Below are positions 56,504 through 64,000 of a DNA stretch of 64,000 bases, one piece after another. The DNA lies in contig NZ_RYDV01000003.1 of the NCBI RefSeq assembly GCF_003971065.1, positions 62,001 through 126,000 of the forward strand. The letters are read 5' to 3'. Numbering within the stretch: position 1 is the first letter of the stretch; every line of letters begins with the position of its first letter. Source of the stretch: Candidimonas sp. SYP-B2681. Its GTDB lineage: Bacteria; Pseudomonadota; Gammaproteobacteria; Burkholderiales; Burkholderiaceae_B. The translations under genes and the position numbers were made by a program. The notes beneath the pieces are model-generated. The model was not told the DNA's origin and ran no database searches. It saw only the letters and a list, made by a program, of their open reading frames with translations.

Positions 56504-57697
56504 TTGGGTCCCGGCACGCTGCTGGAGTCCACCCCCGGATGTTTCATTTTCAATAAAGCCATAGCCTTGTCATTAACGTTTAAGCTTGTGCGGCACCTGG
56601 AAGATATTAACGCCGAACAATGGAACGAACTAGCCGGCGATCATCCCCTGGTCCGCCATGAATTCCTGCTGGCACTGGATCAGTGCGGCTGCGCCGTAGC
56701 TCAAACCGGATGGGCGCCGCATTATCTGGCGCTATATCGCCATAACGCCTTACAAGGCGCCATGCCCTTATATCTGAAGTCTCATTCGCGCGGCGAGTAC
56801 GTATTCGATTACTCCTGGGCCCAGGCTTTCGAGCGTCATGGTCTAGCGTATTACCCTAAGCTTCTTTCCGCGGTTCCCTTCACACCGGTTCCGGGGCCGC
56901 GCCTGCTGGCCGCCACACATGAAGATCGCGTGCTTCTGGCGCGAAAAGCGATAGAAATCACCCAAGAAAACGGCGTCTCATCGTTGCATATTTTATTTCC
57001 ATCCGAGGCCGACCAAAAGGCGTTAAAGGAAGCCGGCTTCCTGTTCCGGGAAAATGTCCAGTTTCACTGGTTCAATCAGAATTACGAAAATGTCGATCAT
57101 TTCCTTGCCAGCCTGAGCCAGCAGAAAAGGAAGAAAATCAAACAGGATCGCAAAAAGTCAACGCAGGCTGACATCAGCTTTCGATGGCTTGAGGGCCAGG
57201 AAATAGACGACGATACCCTGCAGTTTTTTTACCGGTGCTATCACCAAACGTATATCGAACACGGAAACGCGCCATATCTTAGCCTTGAGTTTTTTATCCA
57301 GCTACGAAGAACCATGTGTGAAAACATGGTCGTAGTCTTGGCTGAACAACATGGCACTCCCATTGCTTCTGCACTGAACATACGCAGCAAAAACACGCTA
57401 TATGGCAGGTATTGGGGGAGCATCCAATACGTGCCAGGGCTCCATTTCGAGACCTGCTATATGCAGGCCATTGAATTTTGTATTGCGAATAACGTGCAAA
57501 CCTTCGAGGGCGGCGCACAAGGTGAGCATAAACTTTCGCGCGGCATGCTACCCGTGCAGACGTGTTCAGCGCATTGGATCCGTGACGAACGCTATGCCCA
57601 AGCAATTACCGAGTTCCTGGCCCATGAAACCCCTGCTGTGGCCGCTTATATCAATGAGCTGCACGAGCATAGTCCGTATAAAAAATCCCAAACCTGA
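56504..57697 (+). CDS. GNAT/FemAB-like N-acyltransferase (DUF482 type)
   Basis: A 397-residue protein of the peptidogalycan-biosynthesis / DUF482 group. Patterns such as PHYLALY, YVFDYSWAQAFERHG, YPKLLSAVPFTPVPGPR and the late FEGGAQGEHKLSRGM are those of this family, which has a doubled GNAT fold like FemAB transferases. Its substrate is not known. The start is uncertain: TTG at 56504, TTG at 56567 and GTG at 56588 are all in frame, none with a strong ribosome binding site, and the true protein probably starts near residue 22-29. Confidence 0.82.
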   Translation: MGPGTLLESTPGCFIFNKAIALSLTFKLVRHLEDINAEQWNELAGDHPLVRHEFLLALDQCGCAVAQTGWAPHYLALYRHNALQGAMPLYLKSHSRGEYVFDYSWAQAFERHGLAYYPKLLSAVPFTPVPGPRLLAATHEDRVLLARKAIEITQENGVSSLHILFPSEADQKALKEAGFLFRENVQFHWFNQNYENVDHFLASLSQQKRKKIKQDRKKSTQADISFRWLEGQEIDDDTLQFFYRCYHQTYIEHGNAPYLSLEFFIQLRRTMCENMVVVLAEQHGTPIASALNIRSKNTLYGRYWGSIQYVPGLHFETCYMQAIEFCIANNVQTFEGGAQGEHKLSRGMLPVQTCSAHWIRDERYAQAITEFLAHETPAVAAYINELHEHSPYKKSQT

Positions 57698-57741
57698 TCC
57701 ATCGGGCGATGAAGGCGGCCTGAGCGGCCGTCGACTGCGCG

Positions 57742-58311
57742 TTATTTTTCTTTGTCGTCGTCCGGCGGAGGCGGAGGGACAAATGGAAATACGGTGAATA
57801 TATTGCGCGTCCGATCCTGCATCTGATCTTGCATTTGCACGAAAAGATTCTTACTTTGATCTATGTAGTTGCTCATCATGTTTTGCAGAACGGGAGTCTG
57901 TACATTCATGAACTGCGCCCAGGCTTCGGGCCCGAACTGATTCCCGTATACGCCCTTGGACTGTTCAGCCATGCGGTCTTGAATGTCCATGAAGGCCTGT
58001 ATGTTTTTCTCGAGAAACGACCCCATGACCCCTTGCATGGCATTACCGTAGAAACGGATGATTTGCGACAAGGCCACAGGGGAAAACATGGGGACGCCGC
58101 CGCTTTCTTCCTCGAGGATAATTTGCAACAGGATGGCGCGCGTGAGGTCCTGATTCGACTTGGCGTCGATGACCTGAAACGGTTCGTTATCAAGCACCAG
58201 CTGTTTGACATCGGAAAGCGTTATGTAGGTGCTGGTTTTCGTGTCGTACAACCGCCTATTCGGATATTTTTTTATCAGCCGCGCCGAAGGAGTAGTTTGA
58301 GATTGCGTCAT
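57742..58311 (-). CDS. phaR: Polyhydroxyalkanoate synthesis repressor PhaR
   Basis: A 189-residue regulator that binds both DNA and PHB granules and represses phasin genes until polymer forms. The N-terminal domain RLIKKYPNRRLYDTKTSTYITL is highly characteristic, and the following ARAILLQIILEEE-type helix region binds polymer. The ATG at 58311 removes 52 unrelated residues. The C-terminus is proline-rich then acidic (PPPPPDDDKEK). It lies after phaC-phaB but past a terminator, so it probably has its own promoter. Confidence 0.95.
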   Translation of the reverse strand: MTQSQTTPSARLIKKYPNRRLYDTKTSTYITLSDVKQLVLDNEPFQVIDAKSNQDLTRAILLQIILEEESGGVPMFSPVALSQIIRFYGNAMQGVMGSFLEKNIQAFMDIQDRMAEQSKGVYGNQFGPEAWAQFMNVQTPVLQNMMSNYIDQSKNLFVQMQDQMQDRTRNIFTVFPFVPPPPPDDDKEK

Positions 58312-58436
58312 AACAGTAGCCAAATACGTGATAAAGCAGGAAGATGGTAGCGGCCAGAGAGCACCCAAACCAGTCTGTCGAAACAAGCCGTACGTGTAAC
58401 AAGATTCACCAAGTAAACCAGAAAAAAGAAAAACAT

Positions 58437-58471
58437 AACAGTGCTTGCCGGACCAGCCGACAAACACTGTT
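58437..58471 (-). terminator. Terminator between phaB and phaR
   Basis: An imperfect 35-bp inverted repeat: outer arms 58437-58443 and 58465-58471 pair over 7 bp, then 3 + 3 more pairs with two mismatches, closing a 5-nt loop. U-rich runs follow on both strands (ATGTTTTTC on minus, eight T on plus). For the minus strand it ends the phaC-phaB transcript. Confidence 0.78.
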
Positions 58472-58494
58472 TTTTTTCGATTGTGGCGCTAGCC

Positions 58495-59232
58495 TCAACC
58501 CATATGCAAACCACCGTTCAGGGAGAAATCTGCGCCCGTGGCGAAACCAGAGTCGTCAGACGCTAGCCATGCCACCATCGAACCAATTTCCTCTGGCTTT
58601 CCCAAACGCTTTACGGGAATCGTCGCTACGATCTTTTCAAGCACGTCGGGGCGTATCGCGCGGACCATGTCGGTACCGATGTAACCGGGGGAAATCGTAT
58701 TGACCGTTACACCCTTGTTAGCGACCTCCTGGGCCAGTGCCATGGTAAAGCCGTGAATGCCCGCCTTCGCCGTTGAGTAGTTTGTTTGCCCGAACTGCCC
58801 TTTCTGGCCATTTACGGAACTGATATTAATGATACGGCCCCATTGCTGATCAACCATACCTTCTATGACTTGTTTTGTCACATTGAAAAGGCTGTTCAAA
58901 TTGGTGTCGATGACAGCACGCCAATCTTCCTGGCTCATTTTTCGAAAAAGACCATCGCGAGTGATGCCGGCATTGTTCACCAGGACAGCGATAGGCCCAA
59001 CTTCATCGCGGACCTTCTGAAAAGCGTCCACCGTTGAGTCCCAGTCAGATACATTGCCGACCGAAACGTGAAATTTATATCCGAGTGCGGATTGCTCATC
59101 GATCCATTGATTGAAATTACGGCTAGGCCCACAACCCGCAACCACCGTAAACCCCTCTTTAGCCAAACGCTGGCATATTGAAGTACCTATGCCCCCCATT
59201 CCCCCTGTTACGTAAGCGACTTTGCCACTCAT
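58495..59232 (-). CDS. phaB: Acetoacetyl-CoA reductase
   Basis: A 245-residue SDR that reduces acetoacetyl-CoA to (R)-3-hydroxybutyryl-CoA with NADPH. It has TGGMGGIG (9-16), NNAGITRD (85-92), and the catalytic Ser138, Tyr151 and Lys155. The stretch VNGQKGQFGQTNYS is a PhaB hallmark. It follows phaC by 55 bp. PhaA thiolase, which would provide acetoacetyl-CoA, is not in this window. Confidence 0.95.
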   Translation of the reverse strand: MSGKVAYVTGGMGGIGTSICQRLAKEGFTVVAGCGPSRNFNQWIDEQSALGYKFHVSVGNVSDWDSTVDAFQKVRDEVGPIAVLVNNAGITRDGLFRKMSQEDWRAVIDTNLNSLFNVTKQVIEGMVDQQWGRIINISSVNGQKGQFGQTNYSTAKAGIHGFTMALAQEVANKGVTVNTISPGYIGTDMVRAIRPDVLEKIVATIPVKRLGKPEEIGSMVAWLASDDSGFATGADFSLNGGLHMG

Positions 59233-59287
59233 TTTTTAGCTCCTGGTTAGATTTATATACTGCGCTTTTCTACTTACCGGTATTCGC

Positions 59288-60922
59288 TTATACAGTTCTT
59301 ACCTTCACGTAGTCTCCGGGTGCCGGCTGCAAAACAGCGTAATCGTCATTTCCCAGTTTACGGCGAGCGGCAACCATATTGCCCGAATGCGAAGCCAACC
59401 ACGCAGACCAGTCGGGCCACCAGCTTCCAGGGTGCTCGGCAGCCGCATCGAGCCAGTCTTGGGGATCGGCTGGAGTAGCACTATGCGAGTCATTGGCGTC
59501 GTGTACCCAGTAGCTGCGCCTCTTTTTGGCGGGATGGTTGATTACCCCCGCAATATGTCCGGAAGCGCCTAACAAAAAGCGAATCGGCCCCCGCAAAAGT
59601 TTGGTGGAAGCATAGGCGGCTTGCCAAGGCACGATGTGGTCTTCACGGGAACCGAAAATGTACGTGGGCATGGCTAGGGTGCCGAGGTCCAAGGGGTAAC
59701 CGTCGACCGTTATTCGCCCGGGAACTTTCAGATTGTTTTCGAGATAGGTATTTCGAAAATACCAGGTAAAGAATGGCCCCGGCAGATTGGTGCCATCTGC
59801 ATTCCAGAACAACAAATCAAACGCCGGCGGCGCCTCGCCCTTGAGGTAATTATTGACGACATAGTTCCATACGAGCTCGTTAGGGCGCAAGAAAGAGAAG
59901 GTTGTACCCAACTCGCGAGCTGCCATCAGCCCCCCCTTGCCCAGTTGTCGGTCGCGCACCTGCGCATGAAGTTCGTCAACGAAAACTTCAAGCACTCCCG
60001 TATCTTCGAAGTCGAGTAAGGTGGTGAGCAGCGTAAGTGCTGACACCGGCTCTTTGCCTTGCGCGCGAGCCAGCGCCAGAGCCGAAGCGAGCAAGGTGCC
60101 ACCTACGCAAAAACCCAGCGCATTGATTTGGTCTTGGCCGGAGATATCCGCCGCGACGTCAATGGCTTGCAATACCCCATGTTGCAGGTAATCGCCCCAA
60201 GTGGCAGTATCGATGGGGTCGGCATCCGAAGCTTGGGGGTTACGCCAGGAAATCAGAAAAACGGTGAAGCCTTGCTCTATTGCGTGGCGTACAAAGGAAT
60301 TTTCGGGCTGGAGGTCGAGGATGTAATATTTGTTGATGCAAGGAGGAACGATGAGCAGCGGCTTCCGGTGGACGTTGTCGGTAAGGGGTGTGTACTGGAT
60401 CAATTGCATGATCGGGTTCTGGAACACCACGGCGCCTTCCGTGTTGGCTACGTTTTTCCCAATTTCGAAGTGGCTTTCGTCGGTTTGCGAGACTCGCCCT
60501 TTCCGGAAATCAACCAGCAGATTCTGCAGCCCAAGACGCAGGGACTCGCCATTGCTTTCAAGCAGCGTGCGCTGGACGTCGGGGTTGGTGGCCAGGAAAT
60601 TAGACGGCGACACAGCTTCGAGCCACTGCATCGCGGTGAAACGAAGCCGTTGACGGACTGGCTCGGAGGCTTGCGCCGCGTCGATCATTTGATTAATGAC
60701 CTTGCCGGACAACAGATAAGCGTGGGCTGCCAGCAAGCAGCCGGTGTTAGATTCCCATGCTTTTCCACTAAAGCGACGGTCGGCCGGTTTCTCGAGTGTG
60801 CCGAGTTGAGCGCCGCTGGCAATCCGCAGCCATTCTTGCGAGAACTCTGCCTGGATCCGGGCGAGTTTGTCTGGTGCTAACGTTACTGGAGCGGGTAGCT
60901 GGGCTGGGTACGAAGCACTCAT
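59288..60922 (-). CDS. phaC: Class I poly(3-hydroxyalkanoate) synthase
   Basis: A 544-residue polymerase that joins hydroxybutyryl-CoA units at the granule surface. The lipase-like box GFCVGG holds the catalytic Cys272; the aspartate in SREDHIVPW and histidine in GHIAGV complete the triad. The N-terminal and alpha/beta-hydrolase parts match class I. I use the ATG at 60922 (MSASYPAQ), with GGA upstream; an ATG at 60973 has no visible ribosome binding site. A TTGACA lies at 60988-60983, a possible -35. It lies about 100 bp after pgeF. Confidence 0.94.
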   Translation of the reverse strand: MSASYPAQLPAPVTLAPDKLARIQAEFSQEWLRIASGAQLGTLEKPADRRFSGKAWESNTGCLLAAHAYLLSGKVINQMIDAAQASEPVRQRLRFTAMQWLEAVSPSNFLATNPDVQRTLLESNGESLRLGLQNLLVDFRKGRVSQTDESHFEIGKNVANTEGAVVFQNPIMQLIQYTPLTDNVHRKPLLIVPPCINKYYILDLQPENSFVRHAIEQGFTVFLISWRNPQASDADPIDTATWGDYLQHGVLQAIDVAADISGQDQINALGFCVGGTLLASALALARAQGKEPVSALTLLTTLLDFEDTGVLEVFVDELHAQVRDRQLGKGGLMAARELGTTFSFLRPNELVWNYVVNNYLKGEAPPAFDLLFWNADGTNLPGPFFTWYFRNTYLENNLKVPGRITVDGYPLDLGTLAMPTYIFGSREDHIVPWQAAYASTKLLRGPIRFLLGASGHIAGVINHPAKKRRSYWVHDANDSHSATPADPQDWLDAAAEHPGSWWPDWSAWLASHSGNMVAARRKLGNDDYAVLQPAPGDYVKVRTV

Positions 60923-61028
60923 GTTTTCCACACCTACATAGATGATAAAGCCTTGAGCAATGGTGGATCCCATTTAAAAAGCTGTCAATCAGGGTAATTC
61001 GCTACGCTGTTTGCCCGCTTCCAGGACC

Positions 61029-61817
61029 CTATGAAATACCGTTTAGCCAAGCAAGCGTCACCATGCGCCCGGTTTGCGGTTCCCGTCGGTATGAGTAGAA
61101 CGTTTCGGGCTCGGAAAAGGTGCAGTAACCGCTTAATTCAATATTTCTGACGCCAGCCTTATGCAGGCGGAAACGAGCCAGGCCGGGTAGATCGGCCATC
61201 CACTTGCTGCCCGCAACCTTCTCGACAAAAAAAACGGAGGCCAGCGGGTCTTCGTCGACGAATGCAGCGAACACATCTGAACCTACTTCAAAATGGCGCT
61301 GGCTGATCCCCGGCCCTATCCATGCGCGCCACGATACGCCGACACCGGCCCGCGTCCGTAAGGCATCCAGAGTTCGCTCTAGTACTCCAGCAGCGAGGCC
61401 GCGCCACCCGGCATGAACCAGGCCCAACCCAAGGCCGTCAGCAGAGGCCAGTACGATCGGCAAGCAATCGGCAGTCATGATTGCCAGCACTTTGTTCGCT
61501 TGCGTCGTGATCGCGGCATCGGCCCGGGGCGCGATCGAATGGTGGGTAAGAAAAAATTCAGGCCCTTGGTCGGCGTCGAAGACCTCTGCACCATGAACCT
61601 GTTCCAGCCATAAAGGCTCGCCGGGCAAATGGTTCTGTAGAAGGCGGCGATTTTCAAGGACGTGATCGGGCTCATCGCCCGTGTGAAGTCCGAGGTTGAG
61701 GGTCGACCATGGTCCTTGGCTGATACCGCCTCTACGGGTAGTGCAAAAATAATTGACGCCATGCCAAGGCAGGCCTGAAACGCGCGGCAAGTTCGCCAAC
61801 TCGCCTAGCTTTCCCAT
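61029..61817 (-). CDS. pgeF: Peptidoglycan editing factor / purine nucleoside phosphorylase PgeF (YfiH)
   Basis: A 262-residue multicopper-oxidase-fold-like (laccase domain) protein. The metal-binding set is visible in LEQVHGAEV, TADCLPIVLA and HAGWRGLA (His, Cys, His). E. coli YfiH removes wrong amino acids from peptidoglycan precursors, and other members cleave purine nucleosides. Its start lies inside the rluD 3' end (13-bp overlap), the same rluD-pgeF order as in E. coli. Confidence 0.93.
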   Translation of the reverse strand: MGKLGELANLPRVSGLPWHGVNYFCTTRRGGISQGPWSTLNLGLHTGDEPDHVLENRRLLQNHLPGEPLWLEQVHGAEVFDADQGPEFFLTHHSIAPRADAAITTQANKVLAIMTADCLPIVLASADGLGLGLVHAGWRGLAAGVLERTLDALRTRAGVGVSWRAWIGPGISQRHFEVGSDVFAAFVDEDPLASVFFVEKVAGSKWMADLPGLARFRLHKAGVRNIELSGYCTFSEPETFYSYRREPQTGRMVTLAWLNGIS

Positions 61818-62767
61818 AAAACCTTTTCCAGTACCCGTTGGAAATCGTCAGGCAACGGCGCTTCGAAATGCACTCGTTCGCCCGTGGAAAAATCGTCGAA
61901 GCTCAGCGCCCGCGCATGGAGCATTTGACGTGCGGCTGCGCCGGCAAGCTTGCCGCCATATAAGACATCGCCAACCAGCGGGTGCCGTAGACTCATCATG
62001 TGAACGCGAATCTGGTGAGTTCGACCCGTTTCTAGCGTACAGAGGACTTCGGTAACTGAAAGGTCGTCGTCGAGCTGGCCCGCACGGACTGGGGCGTAAT
62101 GCGTCAGTGCGGCCTTAGGCGCAATAGGATTCTCAACAGCCATCCGTACTGGCACGCGGGGGTCGCGCCCAATTTCCGCCTTGACCGTGCCCGCACGAGT
62201 CAGACGGCCGTGTACAAGGGCCGAATATTCGCGCTTCACGGTTCGTGCCTGCAACTGACGTATCAGATGAGTCTGGGCCTTCTCGTGACGAGCCACGACA
62301 AGCAAGCCTGAAGTATCCTTGTCCAAGCGGTGAACAATCCCTGCTCGAGCCACTTGATGAAGCTCCGGAAAGCGATAAAGCAAGCCATTCAGTAGCGTAC
62401 CCTGCCAGTTCCCTGCTCCGGGATGCGTCACGAGACCAGCCGGCTTATTGACGACAATCCAGTCAGGACTTTCCGCAATCACGGTGAAGTCTATGGGTTC
62501 TGCCGTAAAGGCGAGCGATTCCGGAGGCAATTGCTCAAAGACGGTAAGCTTGTCGCCGGCGTTGACCATTTGCTTGATGCGGGCAGGCTGGCCATTGACG
62601 AGAACATTTCCCCCTTCGATCCAGCCCTGCAACCTGCTGCGTGAGTGTTCCGGAATAAGTCTGGCCAACACCTTGTCAAGTCGCTCGGAGAGCGCCTTGA
62701 ATGGCAGTTGAAATTCCAGCGGTTCGATGGGCGTTAAACTTTCTTTGGCGATATCTGTGTCAGGCAT
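61805..62767 (-). CDS. rluD: 23S rRNA pseudouridine synthase RluD
   Basis: A 320-residue enzyme that makes pseudouridines 1911, 1915 and 1917 in helix 69 of 23S rRNA. An N-terminal S4 domain (about residues 23-85) is followed by the catalytic HRLDKDTSGLLVVAR motif (about 146-160). It is divergent from bamD, with only 50 bp between them, and co-transcribed with pgeF. Confidence 0.95.
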   Translation of the reverse strand: MPDTDIAKESLTPIEPLEFQLPFKALSERLDKVLARLIPEHSRSRLQGWIEGGNVLVNGQPARIKQMVNAGDKLTVFEQLPPESLAFTAEPIDFTVIAESPDWIVVNKPAGLVTHPGAGNWQGTLLNGLLYRFPELHQVARAGIVHRLDKDTSGLLVVARHEKAQTHLIRQLQARTVKREYSALVHGRLTRAGTVKAEIGRDPRVPVRMAVENPIAPKAALTHYAPVRAGQLDDDLSVTEVLCTLETGRTHQIRVHMMSLRHPLVGDVLYGGKLAGAAARQMLHARALSFDDFSTGERVHFEAPLPDDFQRVLEKVLWES

Positions 62768-62779
62768 GGCGACAAATCA

Positions 62780-62785
62780 TATAAT
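62780..62785 (+). promoter_or_regulatory. -10 element (TATAAT) of bamD
   Basis: A perfect TATAAT lies 38 bp before the bamD start. The -35 would fall inside the 5' end of rluD, where only a weak match (GTGTCA, 17 bp upstream) is seen. Confidence 0.55.
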
Positions 62786-62817
62786 CAGCCTGCAATGCTA
62801 ACACCAAGGATGCTTTT

Positions 62818-63663
62818 GTGACTCGTCTTGACCTCAATCTATTTCGATTTTCCAGCGTGAAGCGGTTAAGTCACGCCGTTCTCGCCCTCGTCGCTGTCGC
62901 GCTGATAGCCGGCTGCGGCACAATGAAGGGTGAACAGGACCCAACCGCTGGCTGGACCGCTGAGCGGCTTTATCAGGATGCACGCTCCGAAATTAGCGCC
63001 GGCAACTGGAAAGATGCCCGCACCCGCCTTGAAGCGGTTGAAGCCCGCTACCCCTTTGGGGGCTATGCCCAGCAGTCGCTGATCGATCAGGCCTATATCA
63101 ACTGGAAAGATGAAGAACCGGAACAGGCCCTGGCAGCTATCGACCGATTCCAGCAGCAGTATCCCAATCATCCCGGAACCGATTACATGCTGTACTTGAA
63201 GGGCTTGATTACTTTCACGCCGCCCAGTGCAGCCTTTACGAAGTTTACGCGACAGGATCCCAGCGAACGCGACCCCAAGGGCCTGCGCGAATCGTACGAA
63301 TCGTTCAACGAGCTGATCAAACGCTATCCCGACAGCCGTTACACCGCTGATGCCAAGAAACGCGTCACCTGGCTGGTCGACACGATCTCCCGCAACGAAG
63401 TACACGTGGCCGAATACTATTTCACGCGTGGCGCCTATGTTGCAGCGGTCAATCGCGCCCAAACGGTTATTACCGATTTCCAGGGAGTACCGGTAGCCGA
63501 GCGGGCGCTGTATATCGTTTACTTATCGTACGACAAGCTAGGCATGACAGAGCTTCGAGATGATACCAAGCGCGTACTGGATACGAATTTTCCCAATACC
63601 AAGTATTACGAAGAGGGGCTCGCCGAGAAGGTTAATCCTTGGAATCCGATCAACTGGTTCTAA
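62818..63663 (+). CDS. bamD: Outer membrane assembly lipoprotein BamD (ComL)
   Basis: A 281-residue lipoprotein of the BAM complex, which folds outer-membrane beta-barrels. The lipobox is LIAGC with Cys33, so the mature protein is anchored in the outer membrane facing the periplasm. Five TPR-like repeats follow (first YQDARSEISAGNWKDA). The start is GTG at 62818, with AAGGA at good spacing. A terminator follows, embedded in the end of the convergent helicase gene. It is an essential protein in relatives. Confidence 0.95.
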   Translation: MTRLDLNLFRFSSVKRLSHAVLALVAVALIAGCGTMKGEQDPTAGWTAERLYQDARSEISAGNWKDARTRLEAVEARYPFGGYAQQSLIDQAYINWKDEEPEQALAAIDRFQQQYPNHPGTDYMLYLKGLITFTPPSAAFTKFTRQDPSERDPKGLRESYESFNELIKRYPDSRYTADAKKRVTWLVDTISRNEVHVAEYYFTRGAYVAAVNRAQTVITDFQGVPVAERALYIVYLSYDKLGMTELRDDTKRVLDTNFPNTKYYEEGLAEKVNPWNPINWF

Positions 63664-63726
63664 TAAGCCATTGCCCGAATCTGGCGTAGGCGCTGCTCCA
63701 CAGATCGGTCGGGGCAACAGGCCTCG

Positions 63727-64000
63727 TCACCCATCTGAAGCATCGGTATTACACAGGTCCTGCGGGACCTGTTTTCTTTTAATGAACGCCAATATCTGCT
63801 CGGGCTCCCGGGTGCGGGCGAAAGGTGGCAAGCCACGCCATAACAGCTTGCCATAGGGTTTCTCGACAATACGCATGTCGGCCACCATCAGCACCCCCCA
63901 GTCACGTTCGGAACGGATCAGACGTCCCGCACCTTGCTTCAGTGCGATTGCGGCCTCGGGGACCTGGTATTCCATGAAGGGATTACCCCCTTGGTTACGG
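63727..64000 (-). CDS. DinG/YoaA-family ATP-dependent DNA helicase (C-terminal part)
   Basis: Only the last 90 or so residues are in the window; the gene enters from the right edge. The sequence NPF-x-EYQVPEAAIALKQGAGRLIRSERDWGV contains the final helicase motif (QGAGRLIRS) of the XPD/DinG superfamily. YoaA-like proteins unwind damaged or blocked DNA. Reading continues without a stop to position 64000. The bamD terminator lies antisense within its last 25 codons. Confidence 0.88.
   Translation of the reverse strand, partial: RNQGGNPFMEYQVPEAAIALKQGAGRLIRSERDWGVLMVADMRIVEKPYGKLLWRGLPPFARTREPEQILAFIKRKQVPQDLCNTDASDG
63754..63780 (+). terminator. Terminator of bamD inside the end of the helicase gene
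   Basis: CAGGTCC (63754-63760) and GGACCTG (63765-63771) form a 7-bp stem around a 4-nt loop, followed by TTTTCTTTT. It lies about 90 bp after the bamD stop. Confidence 0.82.

Noticed and set aside
60059-60880. A 273-residue plus-strand frame opposite phaC
   Set aside because: It is antisense to the well-supported phaC gene and has no recognisable domain.
1-64000. CRISPR array, insertion sequence or prophage genes
   Set aside because: No repeat-spacer pattern, transposase or integrase motif, or direct repeats flanking a foreign block were seen.

Overview
The window looks like chromosomal core sequence from a betaproteobacterium of the order Burkholderiales, most plausibly family Alcaligenaceae (the Bordetella / Achromobacter / Pusillimonas kind). 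This is inferred from gene order and protein style, not from a database search. Supporting blocks are rimP-nusA-infB-rbfA-truB-typA, rpsF-priB-rpsR-rplI-dnaB, xseB-ispA-dxs-folE2, alr-radA, aminotransferase-hom-thrC, rluD-pgeF divergent from bamD, and phaC-phaB-phaR. GC is moderate to high by eye. I see no insertion sequence, prophage, CRISPR array or plasmid function, and no obvious pseudogene. Two genes are cut by the window edges: a PotI-like permease on the left and a DinG-family helicase on the right.

Layout. 0-3.5 kb: a polyamine-type ABC importer (binding protein, ATPase, two permeases). 3.5-10.9 kb: one long same-strand run, alr, short-chain dehydrogenase, radA, TauE/SafE transporter, a large FtsX-type permease and Kdo kinase, with very small gaps. 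11-14.2 kb: hpnC-hpnD-hpnE, the three-step route from farnesyl diphosphate to squalene. 14.1-18.9 kb: crcB, a small unknown protein, thrC, hom and an alanine-type aminotransferase. 19.2-23.9 kb: Mth938-like protein, peroxiredoxin, PIN-PhoH protein, pdxA and a bile-acid-symporter-like carrier. 23.9-31.3 kb: dnaB, the S6/PriB/S18/L9 operon, folE2, dxs, ispA, xseB. 31.5-37.2 kb: a solitary Rieske oxygenase, mercaptopyruvate sulfurtransferase, EamA exporter, htpX and a Na/Pi cotransporter. 37.2-43.2 kb: dienelactone hydrolase, polA, a LOG-family hydrolase, and a GST/LysR divergent pair. 43.3-54.6 kb: the translation and transcription operon, rluB, scpB. 54.65 kb: initiator tRNA-Met. 55.4-64 kb: zinc-chaperone GTPase, acetyltransferase-like protein, PHB genes, pgeF, rluD, bamD and partial dinG.

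Functional links. dxs and ispA supply the farnesyl diphosphate that HpnD, HpnC and HpnE turn into squalene; no cyclase is present here. PhaB and PhaC make polyhydroxybutyrate under PhaR control; no thiolase gene is present here. RimP, RbfA, TruB, InfB and NusA link ribosome maturation, initiation and elongation.

The signals most worth checking are mainly regulatory: a terminator-like hairpin immediately before the rimP start codon; two matching ATTGC-N6-GCAAT dyads 42 bp apart in the GST/LysR region; competing hairpins in the leader at 19.1 kb; and start codons of polA and the LOG gene that overlap head to head. No clearly new defence or mobile system was found.
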